A DNA stretch of 64,000 nucleotides from Paenibacillus peoriae KCTC 3763 (lineage in GTDB: Bacteria; Bacillota; Bacilli; Paenibacillales; Paenibacillaceae): the NCBI RefSeq assembly GCF_000236805.1, contig NZ_AGFX01000037.1, positions 1-64,000 on the forward strand, written 5' to 3'. Numbering within the stretch: position 1 is the stretch's first letter; each line of letters opens with the position of its first letter. Positions 23,256 to 31,871 of the stretch are shown one piece after another. Under the pieces are notes generated by a model. That model searched no databases. It was given only the letters and a program-made list of their open reading frames with translations, and had not been told where the DNA came from. The translations under genes and the position numbers were made by a program.

Positions 23256-24407
23256 TTAAGTTGTCCGGATGGAGGGTCTTTTATCCACAAGCTGGTGCAA
23301 AATATCCTCGGCAATCTGGTCTGCGGGATGGGGCTTGCGAAGCAGCTCAATCGACTGCTTCATCTCCGCAGCGAGAGAAGGGGTGGAAATCAGCTCGATA
23401 CAATGCTGGATGAGCTCCTCCGTCGTGCGAGCAATGCGGGCGGCTCCTTTTTGCTCCAAATACAGGGCGTTATTGAGCTCCTGACCGGGTACGGGCTTAA
23501 ACACAAGAATGGGCAGACCGGATGCGATGCTTTCCGAGAGTGTGATGCCGCCGGGCTTCGTAATCACCATATGGCTTGCCCGCATGAGTGCGGGAACATA
23601 GTCCACGAATCCATAGGTATAAATATTGGGATGGCCCGCATACAGCGCATCCAGTTCTGCTTTCAATTGCTGGTTACGCCCGCAGACGATCAATAGTCTT
23701 AGCTGTGGAAGCCGGCTTAATTGCCGACAGATGTGCAGTATGCCAGATAGTACACCGTGGGCTCCTGCCATAATCAGCAGCGTTGTAGTCCCTGAGATTG
23801 GCTGCGGGATCGTATGCTGCTGATTGGCTACTTCTTCCGTGGACATAGGATAAAAAGAAGCATGAATGGGGATACCCGTAGCGACAATGCGCTCAATAGG
23901 TATTCCCCGCTGCGCTGCCTCCTTCTGGATATCCTCTGTGGCTACATAGTAACGGTCAATATCAGGATGTAGCCATCGTCCATGCAGGTCGAAATCCGTA
24001 ACCACATTGACAATCGGCAGCTTCATTCCCAATTTGCGACGCAACACCGGGAGAGCCAGTTGCGGAAACGTATGTATGACGAGGTCGGGTTTTTCTTTGT
24101 CGAGTGTAAGCGCCAGTTGTCGCATTCCAAAGGAATGCAGTACGCTGCCAAAGGCTGATTTGGCCTGCATCCCTCGTGTGATGTTATAGACCCAGCCATA
24201 AAGCTGAGGAATCGTTTTGAAGCTTTGCATATATACAAATTTGGTCAGATCATTCAACCAGGGATGGGATTCAGCCATCAAGTCGAGTAGTTGTACCTCA
24301 CAGCGTCCGATTCTTCGCAAGCTATCCATGATTGCCCGAGCGGCCTGTACGTGGCCTTCTCCGTAGCTAGCATATAAGATTAATATTTTTGGTGCTGCGG
24401 CTTCCAT
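23256..24407 (-). CDS. ugtP: Processive diacylglycerol glucosyltransferase-like protein
   Basis: 383 residues of the MGDG-synthase/GT28 type. The N-terminal domain has ILILYASYGEGHVQAARAI, then NVVTDFDLHGRWLHPDIDRYYVAT. The C-terminal UDP-sugar domain has LLIMAGAHGVLSG, VCGRNQQLK, TKPGGITLSESIASGLPILVFKPVPGQELNNALYLE. These blocks match B. subtilis UgtP closely, so the enzyme probably transfers glucose from UDP-glucose to diacylglycerol for glycolipids and the lipoteichoic-acid anchor at the inner membrane face. The ATG at 24407 behind GGGGGC is used; the frame is open further upstream without a signal. Confidence 0.9.
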   Translation of the reverse strand: MEAAAPKILILYASYGEGHVQAARAIMDSLRRIGRCEVQLLDLMAESHPWLNDLTKFVYMQSFKTIPQLYGWVYNITRGMQAKSAFGSVLHSFGMRQLALTLDKEKPDLVIHTFPQLALPVLRRKLGMKLPIVNVVTDFDLHGRWLHPDIDRYYVATEDIQKEAAQRGIPIERIVATGIPIHASFYPMSTEEVANQQHTIPQPISGTTTLLIMAGAHGVLSGILHICRQLSRLPQLRLLIVCGRNQQLKAELDALYAGHPNIYTYGFVDYVPALMRASHMVITKPGGITLSESIASGLPILVFKPVPGQELNNALYLEQKGAARIARTTEELIQHCIELISTPSLAAEMKQSIELLRKPHPADQIAEDILHQLVDKRPSIRTT

Positions 24408-24450
24408 GATGTTTAGCCCCCTATTATTCAATAAGCGCATAAAGCTCATT

Positions 24451-25488
24451 TCAGGAACGTTCCAGGCTGAGGGAGGATATGGCTGGCAAAATGTAGCGCT
24501 CCAGTAGTGAGCGTGGATTTTTCCAGCGGCTGACCTTGCTGTCTGCAGTAAATACCACGACTGCATCTGCTTCAGGAACAACATAAATTTGCTGTCCTCC
24601 ATGTCCGTGCGCACATGCGTAATTGATGCCATGGAGTCGTCCGGTCCACCATTGGAATCCGTAGTCCCCGAATTCCGGATAGCCTTCAACCTGTCGCTGC
24701 GTCGCTTGACGCAGCCAGTCCGCCGAGATCAGCTCCTGTCCATTCCAGCAGCCTTGATGAAGGCAACAATCGCCGAATTTAGCCATATCACGTGATGTGA
24801 GATACAGACCGATGTGTCCCATAGTATAGCCCTCAGGGTCTTGAGCCCATCGGCTTCTCCCGAAGCCTAACGGCTCGAAGAGATGGTGTAGCGCGAACGT
24901 ATAGGCGTCAGTCCCGCAGCATTGGGTCAGCAATACGGACAACAGATGCGAATCCACACTGCGGTATTGGAAAACGCCGAGCTGATCCGCCTGCACTGGC
25001 AGGCGCAGGGCAAAGGACGGCCAGCTTTTGCTGCGATGAAAACGGCGGATAAAAGCCTCTCCAAGCTTTTTGCCCGTCTGCCAATACAGACCGGATGTCA
25101 TCGTCAGCAGATGGCGAATCGTAATCCGCTCCAGCAGCGGGCTCTCCCGCCGTGGCAGATACTCAGGCAACAGCTTATGCACAGCCGTCTCCGGCCCAGG
25201 CATATCGCCACGTGCCATGGCAATACCGATGAGCGTGGAAGTGAAGCTTTTGGTCGCAGAGCGCAGATCGTTCAGAGCGCTTGCTTCGTGACCGTTGTAA
25301 TACCGTTCCCAGATCAGCTTACCGCGGCGAAGCAGCAGGAAGCTGCGCATTTTAGTAAATTTTTTCTCGATTTCATGGTCAGCCTGATCGAGTAGGGAGG
25401 CATTGACGCCCTCCTCTTCACAAGTTCCGGTGATCAGGACAGATAGACGGGCGACCGGGGCGGTGAACAACGGAGCATAGCGGCGCAT
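24451..25488 (-). CDS. Serine hydrolase, beta-lactamase class C fold
   Basis: 345 residues. The catalytic SxxK is SATKS (about 77), the Tyr motif YRSVDS (about 176) replaces the usual YxN, and HGHGG (about 297) stands for KTG. No signal peptide is evident; the start (MRRYAPLFTAPVARLSVLITG) could only be a weak one, so the enzyme may be cytoplasmic. Such proteins act as esterases or peptidases rather than resistance enzymes. GGAGGG precedes the ATG. It lies 43 bases upstream of ugtP in the same direction, so the two are probably co-transcribed. Confidence 0.85.
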   Translation of the reverse strand: MRRYAPLFTAPVARLSVLITGTCEEEGVNASLLDQADHEIEKKFTKMRSFLLLRRGKLIWERYYNGHEASALNDLRSATKSFTSTLIGIAMARGDMPGPETAVHKLLPEYLPRRESPLLERITIRHLLTMTSGLYWQTGKKLGEAFIRRFHRSKSWPSFALRLPVQADQLGVFQYRSVDSHLLSVLLTQCCGTDAYTFALHHLFEPLGFGRSRWAQDPEGYTMGHIGLYLTSRDMAKFGDCCLHQGCWNGQELISADWLRQATQRQVEGYPEFGDYGFQWWTGRLHGINYACAHGHGGQQIYVVPEADAVVVFTADSKVSRWKNPRSLLERYILPAISSLSLERS

Positions 25489-25851
25489 CCTTTTCCCTCC
25501 TTGTTATGTTTATTTATTTTACCCCAAACACATACACTCCAAAAGCCGATAAATAAGGTATACCTCTGTAAGCCAGCTAGATCGTTGCTCTAAATAACAT
25601 GAAGCGTAAAAGATAGGTAAACTCAATGTAAATTTACTGGAAAGCTGAAAGCAGTATCTGAATATGTTATAATGGGGTAGTGATTCAGCCAAACGAAGAT
25701 CGGTTAATAATAGTGTCAGGTACATGCCTTGCATAAGGCGTTCCCGACCTAAGCTGCATTAGACATACTACTTCACTGCATAAGGACATCTATACTTTTC
25801 GGCATTCTCTTCAACGGAGCACTTATTTTCAACGTTTTGGGAGGGAGTTAC
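25489..25851 (+). promoter_or_regulatory. Intergenic region with a plus-strand promoter and long leader
   Basis: CTGAAA at 25645 and TATAAT at 25668 have a 17-base spacer, giving a leader of about 170 nt before the small gene at 25852. Within the leader GCATAAGG occurs twice (near 25731 and 25779). No riboswitch family is recognised. Confidence 0.5.
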
Positions 25852-26040
25852 ATGGCAACGAAAGGTCACAATGAAGTTAAGGAAAGTCTGCGGGAAATGA
25901 CTCGAATTTTCCGGCCTAAGGATCCCAAAAAATTTGTAAAGGAATATGTGCGAAAATACCGGATTACAGGAGGGTATGAGGAAGAGTTAACCATGGTGGT
26001 GGAAAACGAACTCGGTCGCATAAACTCTTCAGTATCTTAA
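25852..26040 (+). CDS. Hypothetical protein, 62 aa
   Basis: The ATG at 25852 follows GGGAGGG. The basic, helical product (LREMTRIFRPKDPKKFVKEYVRKYR, then EEELTMVVENELGRI) has no membrane segment. It is a single-gene unit with its own promoter and terminator, which argues for a real expressed gene. Family not recognised. Confidence 0.65.
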   Translation: MATKGHNEVKESLREMTRIFRPKDPKKFVKEYVRKYRITGGYEEELTMVVENELGRINSSVS

Positions 26041-26081
26041 AGGGTATAATTACCCGCAAAACTAGAAATACGCCTTTTATA

Positions 26082-26114
26082 AACCGTCTATCCACAGAGG
26101 AGACGGTTTTTTTG
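26082..26114 (+). terminator. Terminator of the 62-aa gene
   Basis: AACCGTCT pairs with AGACGGTT around an 11-base loop and runs into seven T. Confidence 0.9.
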
Positions 26115-26179
26115 TGTTCGTCTTGCATACAATGGGATAGGTTTAGTAAAAATGGTGTGCACAAAGGAGGCGGATTCCA

Positions 26180-26929
26180 ATAGAGGTAGCGATACGAACA
26201 CCGGAGGAAATCGGCTATATGAGAGAAGCCGGGCGCATTTTGGCTGATTGCCATCGTGCGCTGGAGAGCCGTATTCTTCCGGGAATTACAACGCTTGAAA
26301 TTGATGCATGGGTGGAGCAGTTTTTGAGCAAGCGCGGAGCCACGCCCGAACAAAAGGGCTATAAAGGCTTTCCTTATGCAACCTGCGCTTCGGTCAACGA
26401 GGTCGTATGTCATGGCTTCCCCTCGGAGCGGGTGCTGCATGATGGGGATATTGTGACCATAGATATCGTGGTTAACAAGGACGGCTGGTTGGCCGACCGG
26501 GGATGGACCTATGCGGTAGGTAACGTCAGTCGTCCGGTTGCACGGCTGTTGCGACAGACCCATAAGGCGCTGGTGCGCGGAATCGAGGTTGCCCGTCCAG
26601 GGAAAACGTTGGGGGATATCGGGCATGCAGTGGAAAAAGCGGCAGGCCGGCGGCGGTTCGGCATCGTCAAGCCTTTGTTCGGGCATGGGATTGGCCGCCA
26701 GATGCACGAGCCGCCGGATGTTCTGCACTACGGCCGTGCCAGAACGGGATTACGGCTCTGTGAAGGAATGGTGATTACCATTGAGCCGGTATTTACGCTC
26801 GGAACCGAAGGAGCCGTACTGTGGGACGATGATGGTTGGACCATCAGCACGGCCGACGGTAGCTGGGGCGCACAATACGAGCATACGATTGCGATCACGA
26901 AGAACGGCCCATATATTTTGACCTCGTAA
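26180..26929 (+). CDS. map: Type I methionine aminopeptidase with a probable ATA start
   Basis: Removes N-terminal methionine from nascent proteins. Metal ligands are visible in TIDIVVNKDGWLADRGW (two Asp), GHGIGRQMHEPP (His), ITIEPV (Glu) and YEHTIAI (Glu). The first ATG (26219) would omit the family's N-terminal strand and IRTPEEIGYMREAG entry. The frame continues upstream to ATA at 26180, which sits 9 bases after a perfect AAAGGAGG (26163-26170), giving the standard length of 249-250 residues. No ATG, GTG or TTG is in frame between. ATA initiation is rare but known in bacteria; a sequencing error or inefficient start at 26219 are alternatives. Confidence 0.9.
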   Translation: MEVAIRTPEEIGYMREAGRILADCHRALESRILPGITTLEIDAWVEQFLSKRGATPEQKGYKGFPYATCASVNEVVCHGFPSERVLHDGDIVTIDIVVNKDGWLADRGWTYAVGNVSRPVARLLRQTHKALVRGIEVARPGKTLGDIGHAVEKAAGRRRFGIVKPLFGHGIGRQMHEPPDVLHYGRARTGLRLCEGMVITIEPVFTLGTEGAVLWDDDGWTISTADGSWGAQYEHTIAITKNGPYILTS

Positions 26930-26940
26930 AGGATAGTGTG

Positions 26941-26998
26941 CCTTAGGGAGTCCAATGTGCTTTTCCTTTGCATTAGGCTCTCTAGGTGAATTTTTTCT
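26941..26998. terminator. Bidirectional terminator
   Basis: CCTTAGGGAGTCCAATGTGC pairs imperfectly with GCATTAGGCTCTCTAGG and is followed by TGAATTTTTTC, between the converging map and flippase-like genes. Confidence 0.75.
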
Positions 26999-28305
26999 CA
27001 GGATGATTCTTCATGGTGTACATAGATATTTTGCATGGTGTTCATAGATATTTTTCGATAGAGCAGCAGATAGATACTCAGCTCAATGGGGGAGGACACG
27101 GCCATCACAATTCCAGCCACTTTGCCGTCCAGCCCTGGAAAAAAGCAGATGCACAGGATCAGCGCCAGAATCGCAAAACCCACAGAAAAAAGCCTGCCAA
27201 TGAAGATGGGTTTGGTATTGCCGATCAATATCGACCGCCCAATAAAATATTCTACCCAAGGATAAAATGCGACATAAGCAGCCAATATGCGAAGCAGCCC
27301 TCTGGTTTCCAGCAAAAGCTCTCCTTCCAATCCCAATACATTCCGCAACACAGGGTCACCAGCAAATCCGAAGGATAACAACAGCAGCAGCAATGGCGAC
27401 AGGGCCGACAAAAAGCTCAAAAATATCAGAACCTCCCGGCGCCTGGATGTATAAAATTGAATGACGATCTGATGTAATGAGCTGCAAAACCAGACGAACA
27501 AATTCAAAATTTGCAGGGCTACGGAGAAGGAGGCCACGGCCAACAGCGGGTCCGATGTATTGTTCAGCGCAGCTTGTATGGAAGGATTCAGAATAACCAG
27601 CACCAGCGCCGAATACAGCAAAGGAAGGTAAAAAGGGAGCAGATGTTTCGCATGCTGGATGGTTTGTTCTCCATTGTCAGGCGGCAGCTTTCCTTTCAAA
27701 ATCCGTCCTTCTAAAAAGGTGACTACCAGTTCAATGAAGATGCCTGCAATAAAAATGGCGGCTCCGATTCGTCCGTCATTAGTCCAGCCTGCACAGATTA
27801 AAAACCAGGACGCGATCAGCATCACAACAATACGTATGGACGAACTGAATGTCATCCATGCAGTTCGGTGCTTGTTAATGATGAGTCCCTGATAAATGTT
27901 ACGGACAGCAACCAATATGTATAGTAAAGTAAGAACCTGAAATACGTTCTTGGTAGGTTCGATCAATGCCGGGGAGACGCCGAATACATACTGAAAGACC
28001 AGATTACCTACGGGTGTCAGCCCGATACTCCAGCCAACGATTAGTACAGCCGCTGCTACGAATGCACATAAAATGCCAATAGAATGAACCGACTTGCGGT
28101 CATAACCGAATTTCGTGGTCATCTGCCGCACGGCGGTTAACGGAGTTTCCAGCAGCAGGCACAGGCTGACGGCGACCGCATAGCTGCTTAATGTAAATGA
28201 AGGATGCTCTGAACGCGCGAGCACGGCATTAACGATGACATGTGTTAGTGCGGCAATCAAAGACGAAATGCCTAGCGGAACATAAAATAAAACGATTTTA
28301 TTCAA
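26998..28305 (-). CDS. MATE/flippase-like multi-pass membrane protein
   Basis: 435 residues with about twelve membrane helices in two similar halves. The pattern (FYVPLGISSLIAALTHVIVNAVLARS, then LETPLTAVRQMTTKFGYDR; second half HLLPFYLPLLYSALVLVILNPSIQAAL) resembles the MATE / polysaccharide-flippase superfamily, with some likeness to ANKH-type transporters. The substrate is unknown. It is preceded by an intergenic gap and transcribed alone on the minus strand. Confidence 0.75.
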   Translation of the reverse strand: MNKIVLFYVPLGISSLIAALTHVIVNAVLARSEHPSFTLSSYAVAVSLCLLLETPLTAVRQMTTKFGYDRKSVHSIGILCAFVAAAVLIVGWSIGLTPVGNLVFQYVFGVSPALIEPTKNVFQVLTLLYILVAVRNIYQGLIINKHRTAWMTFSSSIRIVVMLIASWFLICAGWTNDGRIGAAIFIAGIFIELVVTFLEGRILKGKLPPDNGEQTIQHAKHLLPFYLPLLYSALVLVILNPSIQAALNNTSDPLLAVASFSVALQILNLFVWFCSSLHQIVIQFYTSRRREVLIFLSFLSALSPLLLLLLSFGFAGDPVLRNVLGLEGELLLETRGLLRILAAYVAFYPWVEYFIGRSILIGNTKPIFIGRLFSVGFAILALILCICFFPGLDGKVAGIVMAVSSPIELSIYLLLYRKISMNTMQNIYVHHEESS

Positions 28306-28448
28306 GTCGAATCCTCCAATAAAAACTGAGTGGTATGAGAGCTGCTGTAATATCGAACTTCACGAAACAATGAACATTCTTATTATAGATCAAGATTCAG
28401 CTCGTCGATAGAATAAAAAGCATAATACTGGAAATAGGGGTGGCCCAA

Positions 28449-29006
28449 ATGATAATCAGGGAAGCGACGATAACAGATGCCGCGGACATCGCCAAGGTGC
28501 ATGTGGATTGCTGGAGAACGACATACAAAAATATAATGCCTGACGAGGTTCTGGAGCAGCTTTCTTATGAGCAAAGAACAGAGCTGTGGAATGCGAAGCT
28601 TTCCAGTGCGGATGGTCATCTGGTATTTGTAGCGGAAAATGTAGCGGAAAATGAGAAGAGGGAAATCATCGGATTTGTAAGTGGAGGTCCGGAAAAGTCA
28701 AAAGAATACCCCCCGTATGGGGGGGAAATAACGGCTATTTATATTCTAAAAGAATACCATAGTTTGGGATTGGGGAGAGGCTTATTGATGCGTCTACTAC
28801 AGCATTTCAGCAGTATGCAGATTCACTCCGCGATCGTGTGGGTGTTAGCGGATAATCCAGCATGTACATTTTATGAAAGGCTGGGGGCCAAGCTAGTAGT
28901 AGAACAGCATCTTATTCATATAGGTGGCAAAAACCTGAATATGTTAGCCTACGGCTGGGAAACTATTCCGACAGAATCCGCTTTTGTCCTTCAAGAGCGC
29001 GAATAG
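28449..29006 (+). CDS. GNAT-family N-acetyltransferase
   Basis: 185 residues with the GNAT fold. IREATITDAADIAKVHVDCWRTTYKNIMP is the entry seen in YitH-like acetyltransferases; the acetyl-CoA loop is LKEYHSLGLGRGLL (about 106-119, Q/RxxGxG/A form) and FYERLGAK the late motif. The ATG at 28449 follows AGGGGTG. Its last 44 bases overlap the 3' end of the convergent DUF438 gene. The substrate is unknown. Confidence 0.88.
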   Translation: MIIREATITDAADIAKVHVDCWRTTYKNIMPDEVLEQLSYEQRTELWNAKLSSADGHLVFVAENVAENEKREIIGFVSGGPEKSKEYPPYGGEITAIYILKEYHSLGLGRGLLMRLLQHFSSMQIHSAIVWVLADNPACTFYERLGAKLVVEQHLIHIGGKNLNMLAYGWETIPTESAFVLQERE

Positions 29007-30222
29007 GCGCGACATTTTGCGTGAATTCCAGCGTTCCCAGATAGCGGCCTTCGGCATCACGAATGGCAAAATAACGGATAAAGACAAATTTGTCCTTGAT
29101 CGGAATCCAAAAATCCTCCACATCCTTGCGACCTGCCTTGAAGTCTTCCAGCAGCTTCTCAACGACATGCATGCTTTGCGGCGGGTGGCAATTTTGTACG
29201 GTACGACCAATGACGGCTTTTGTGCGGGCAAAGATCCGTTCTTTGCCGTGAGAGAAATAGCGAACAATATCATTTTCATCGATAAAGGTCAAATCAACGG
29301 GGAGGTGGTTCATCAGCAGTTCCAATTGTTGCACGGATAGAATCCCCGTCTCGAATCGCACAAAGCCTTGTGGTGTTCCTGATGCTCCTTCCTTTTGCTC
29401 AACCGCTTCTACAGGCTCCGCCGCACGCTCAGGTATCCATTCCCGCTCAGGAGCGGTTAGACAGAACCCGATTTCCTCGCTTTCCCGGGCTATTTTCAGC
29501 CATTCATCCTCAGTTAGCTTGCCAAGTGCCATCGGCAGTAAAATATTTTCTTCTTTGAATATCATTTCGTTGACTTCGCTAATGATATGGGCAAGCGCCT
29601 TCCCGATCAGCTCACGATCTCCGCTATATTGGGTGAGCAGGTTCTTCGCCTCTTTGATCGAATTACGGATGCCGTCGTCCACTCCCCACATTACTTTGGT
29701 AGGACCGAATATGCCGTAGCGCTCCAGATAAGGGAAGACCAGATTTTCTTTGCGGCTATAGTGCTTGTCGAGATCCATCAGCAGACTTAAATCCTCGAGC
29801 AGCTTGTAAATAACCTTGGGGCTGTCTTCCTTTTGAAATTGCTCTGCATGCAATGCCAGCTTGAAGTTGACCAGCCGTTCGATCTCACGGTTTTCCAGCT
29901 TGAAGGTATGGACAGGATGTCCTGGCTGTTCTTCCGGTCCTGAAGGACGGTGAATATCCTCAATAGAGCCCTTGAAAATCGACGTATGCACGGAACAGAG
30001 ACGTTGGACTTCCGACACCGGGATTCCCTCCTCGGTCATCAATGCATGCTCCATGGCGGAAATTTCAGACACGCTTACTCCGCCAACAGCTTCTGCGAAG
30101 CGCGCTTTGACTTCCTCCACGCTTTTTCCGGCATGTAATTCTTTGATAATTTCCTTCAGGACTCGTTGACGTTCCGTTAATTCCTGCGCTGTGTGTTCAC
30201 GGTTGTTAATTAGCTCGCTCAT
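28963..30222 (-). CDS. DUF438 hemerythrin-PAS protein
   Basis: 419 residues. The N-terminal DUF438 helical domain (about 1-95, KEIIKELHAGKSVEEVKARFAEAVGGVS) is followed by a hemerythrin-like HHE domain (about 105-240; HAEQFQ, DKHYSRKENLVFPYLE, KEENILLPMAL supply His/Glu metal ligands). A PAS domain (about 290-410; DLTFIDENDIVRYFSHGKERIF, CHPP, GTLEFTQNV) follows. Proteins of this build sense oxygen, nitric oxide or redox state. It forms an operon with the DUF1858 gene 14 bases upstream, behind a putative Fnr-type site. Confidence 0.92.
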   Translation of the reverse strand: MSELINNREHTAQELTERQRVLKEIIKELHAGKSVEEVKARFAEAVGGVSVSEISAMEHALMTEEGIPVSEVQRLCSVHTSIFKGSIEDIHRPSGPEEQPGHPVHTFKLENREIERLVNFKLALHAEQFQKEDSPKVIYKLLEDLSLLMDLDKHYSRKENLVFPYLERYGIFGPTKVMWGVDDGIRNSIKEAKNLLTQYSGDRELIGKALAHIISEVNEMIFKEENILLPMALGKLTEDEWLKIARESEEIGFCLTAPEREWIPERAAEPVEAVEQKEGASGTPQGFVRFETGILSVQQLELLMNHLPVDLTFIDENDIVRYFSHGKERIFARTKAVIGRTVQNCHPPQSMHVVEKLLEDFKAGRKDVEDFWIPIKDKFVFIRYFAIRDAEGRYLGTLEFTQNVAPIRALEGQKRILSE

Positions 30223-30236
30223 GATCTTTAGCTCCT

Positions 30237-30464
30237 TTATTTTTGAATGGTAAAACCATGCTGCATAAACGTTTGCTGCACAGTTTCCATACTCATCTTC
30301 TTTAGTACAATTCCTTTGGACAGTGTCATAAAACGTCCCGCGGTTTGCAGCATGCCAGGCTTGGCAATATCGTGAAAACCAAGCTCCACCATAATGTCCT
30401 TCACTACGGGATATCGATTAACAAGGTTAAATATCGGCTCATCCCAATGTAGTATCTTATCCAT
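30237..30464 (-). CDS. DUF1858 domain protein
   Basis: 75 residues forming the DUF1858/ScdA-N-like domain (EPIFNLVNRYPVVKDIMVELGF...KPGMLQTAGRFMTLSKG). In other genomes this domain is fused to or beside DUF438/hemerythrin proteins linked to iron-sulfur repair or anaerobic respiration. Here it directly precedes the DUF438 gene (14-base gap), so both are probably one transcript. AAAGGGG lies upstream of the ATG at 30464. Confidence 0.85.
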   Translation of the reverse strand: MDKILHWDEPIFNLVNRYPVVKDIMVELGFHDIAKPGMLQTAGRFMTLSKGIVLKKMSMETVQQTFMQHGFTIQK

Positions 30465-30527
30465 CTGTTCATCCCCTTTAGTGAGAACGTTTATCAGTTA
30501 CAGAGTAGCATAGGTTCAGGCGAGTCC

Positions 30528-30545
30528 TTGTGATTGTACGCACAA
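30528..30545 (-). promoter_or_regulatory. Candidate Fnr/Crp-type binding site
   Basis: TTGTGATTGTACGCACAA is an imperfect palindrome close to the Fnr consensus TTGTGA-N6-TCACAA (one mismatch), 64 bases upstream of the DUF1858 start. It would fit anaerobic control of the DUF1858-DUF438 pair. It could equally act on the rightward gene. Confidence 0.5.
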
Positions 30546-30705
30546 TTTAAATTTTAAATTTTTAATTTGACAGGTGTGTTGTATGGTTTATATACTGTGT
30601 ATAAAGATATGCACAGCAATAACACTGATCAATGTGATGATCCTCAGAAGACATAAGAGGCTGAGTTTGTCATTACAGCAGTGCAGAAAGGATCAGGATG
30701 AGAAA

Positions 30706-31425
30706 ATGACAATCATGAAGCAGGCATGGACAATCACCCGTCAAGATTTTCGCAATAATCCATATGCACTATTGTGGACATTACTTTTTACTATGTATCT
30801 GGGTTTTACCATGAGCTTTGTTGTAGGTATGGAGTTTGGTGAGAGTGGAGCTTTAAATCCGGCAGCTGATTTTGTCATGCTGGTGCTGACGCCGTTTCTT
30901 GGATTCATTTATAACCGTCGTACCTTTAAATATTTGCAGGAAGACTCCTATACACATATGCTGGCATTCCTTCGCATATTGCCCATCCCGGTGAGCACGG
31001 TCATTATGAGTCGAATTCAACAAGCGATTTTTGCGTTTATCGGGAACGGTGCGGTATTTTTTATTTTTCTATTTGCGCTGTCAGGGACGCTTCGGGCCTA
31101 TGCCGGCCCAGGTTTCTTTATATCGTTTGCTATGACCTGGATAGGCTACGGGATGCTGATTCAGGCCATCTATATGTATTTGGAATTTCTTAAAAGAGGA
31201 AAAGTCTACTTTTGGCTATCACTTATCATCATGCTGATTTGCGGAATGATTTCGATTATGGTTCGAATATATGGAGCCAATCTGGTATCCATAACGGCAT
31301 TTTACAGCAAGGAATGGCAGCTGTTGTCCCCTGTGATGTGGGGAGCGCTGGCGGCAGGAGTTTTTGGAACTTTTGTGTCCTATCGAATGACACTGCGCAA
31401 GCTTATCAAGCGTGATCTGGCATAG
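30706..31425 (+). CDS. ABC-2-type membrane protein of a YtrA-like operon
   Basis: About 239 residues with six membrane helices (for example LLWTLLFTMYLGFTMSFVVGM and ISFAMTWIGYGMLIQAIYMYL). The cytoplasmic helix-loop EDSYTHMLAFLRILPIPVSTVIMSR between helices 2 and 3 is typical of ABC-2 permeases. The ATG at 30706 follows AGGATGAG; a longer open frame upstream has no ribosome-binding site. It leads a five-gene rightward operon (GntR regulator, two ATPases, NatB-like permease). Confidence 0.78.
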   Translation: MTIMKQAWTITRQDFRNNPYALLWTLLFTMYLGFTMSFVVGMEFGESGALNPAADFVMLVLTPFLGFIYNRRTFKYLQEDSYTHMLAFLRILPIPVSTVIMSRIQQAIFAFIGNGAVFFIFLFALSGTLRAYAGPGFFISFAMTWIGYGMLIQAIYMYLEFLKRGKVYFWLSLIIMLICGMISIMVRIYGANLVSITAFYSKEWQLLSPVMWGALAAGVFGTFVSYRMTLRKLIKRDLA

Positions 31426-31464
31426 CGGCATGTGTAGGAGGATGCAGAGAGGGGAGAGACGCAG

Positions 31465-31866
31465 GTGAATATACCGGTGCAAATTGATGAGAATAGCGCT
31501 GAACCGCTGTATGCGCAGATTGAAAAGCAGCTTCGTTCACTCATCGTAACCGGACAGATTGCAGCGGGAACGCTGCTTCCCTCCATTCGGGAGTTTGCGG
31601 GGACGCTCCGTTGCAGCGTGATCACCGTCCGGCGGGTCTATCAGGATTTGGAGAACGAAGGCTTGCTTCGTACCCGCCAGGGAACGGGAACCTTCGTCGC
31701 GCTGGTCGAGGAAGATATGCGTTCAGCCCACCGACTCAAGGCGGTGACCGAGGCACTGGACACAGCGATTGCTACGGGCATCGCTGTACAGATGACAGAA
31801 CAGGAATTGTTGGAGCTTTTCGCAGAAATGGTGAAGAAAAGGTATGAAGTCCAAGCGAAGGAGTGA
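31465..31866 (+). CDS. GntR/YtrA-subfamily regulator
   Basis: 133 residues. The winged helix (PLYAQIEKQLRSLIVTGQIAAGTLLPSIREFAG, then CSVITVRRVYQDLENEGLLRTRQGTGTFV, about 14-78) is followed by the short dimerising tail of YtrA regulators. Such proteins usually repress their own ABC operon and respond to cell-envelope stress. It sits inside the operon it probably controls; its stop overlaps the start region of the next ATPase gene. Confidence 0.9.
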   Translation: MNIPVQIDENSAEPLYAQIEKQLRSLIVTGQIAAGTLLPSIREFAGTLRCSVITVRRVYQDLENEGLLRTRQGTGTFVALVEEDMRSAHRLKAVTEALDTAIATGIAVQMTEQELLELFAEMVKKRYEVQAKE

Positions 31867-31871
31867 CGCCC

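Noticed and set aside
25964-26728. 254-codon frame antisense to the methionine aminopeptidase
   Set aside because: It runs through the terminator at 26082 and the coding strand of map, and has no domain signature.
28963-30222. DUF438 protein as a sensor histidine kinase
   Set aside because: It has PAS and hemerythrin-like domains but no kinase H, N or G boxes.
30528-30545. The TTGTGA palindrome as a terminator
   Set aside because: The stem is only five or six bases and lies upstream of genes on both sides, so a regulator site is the better reading.
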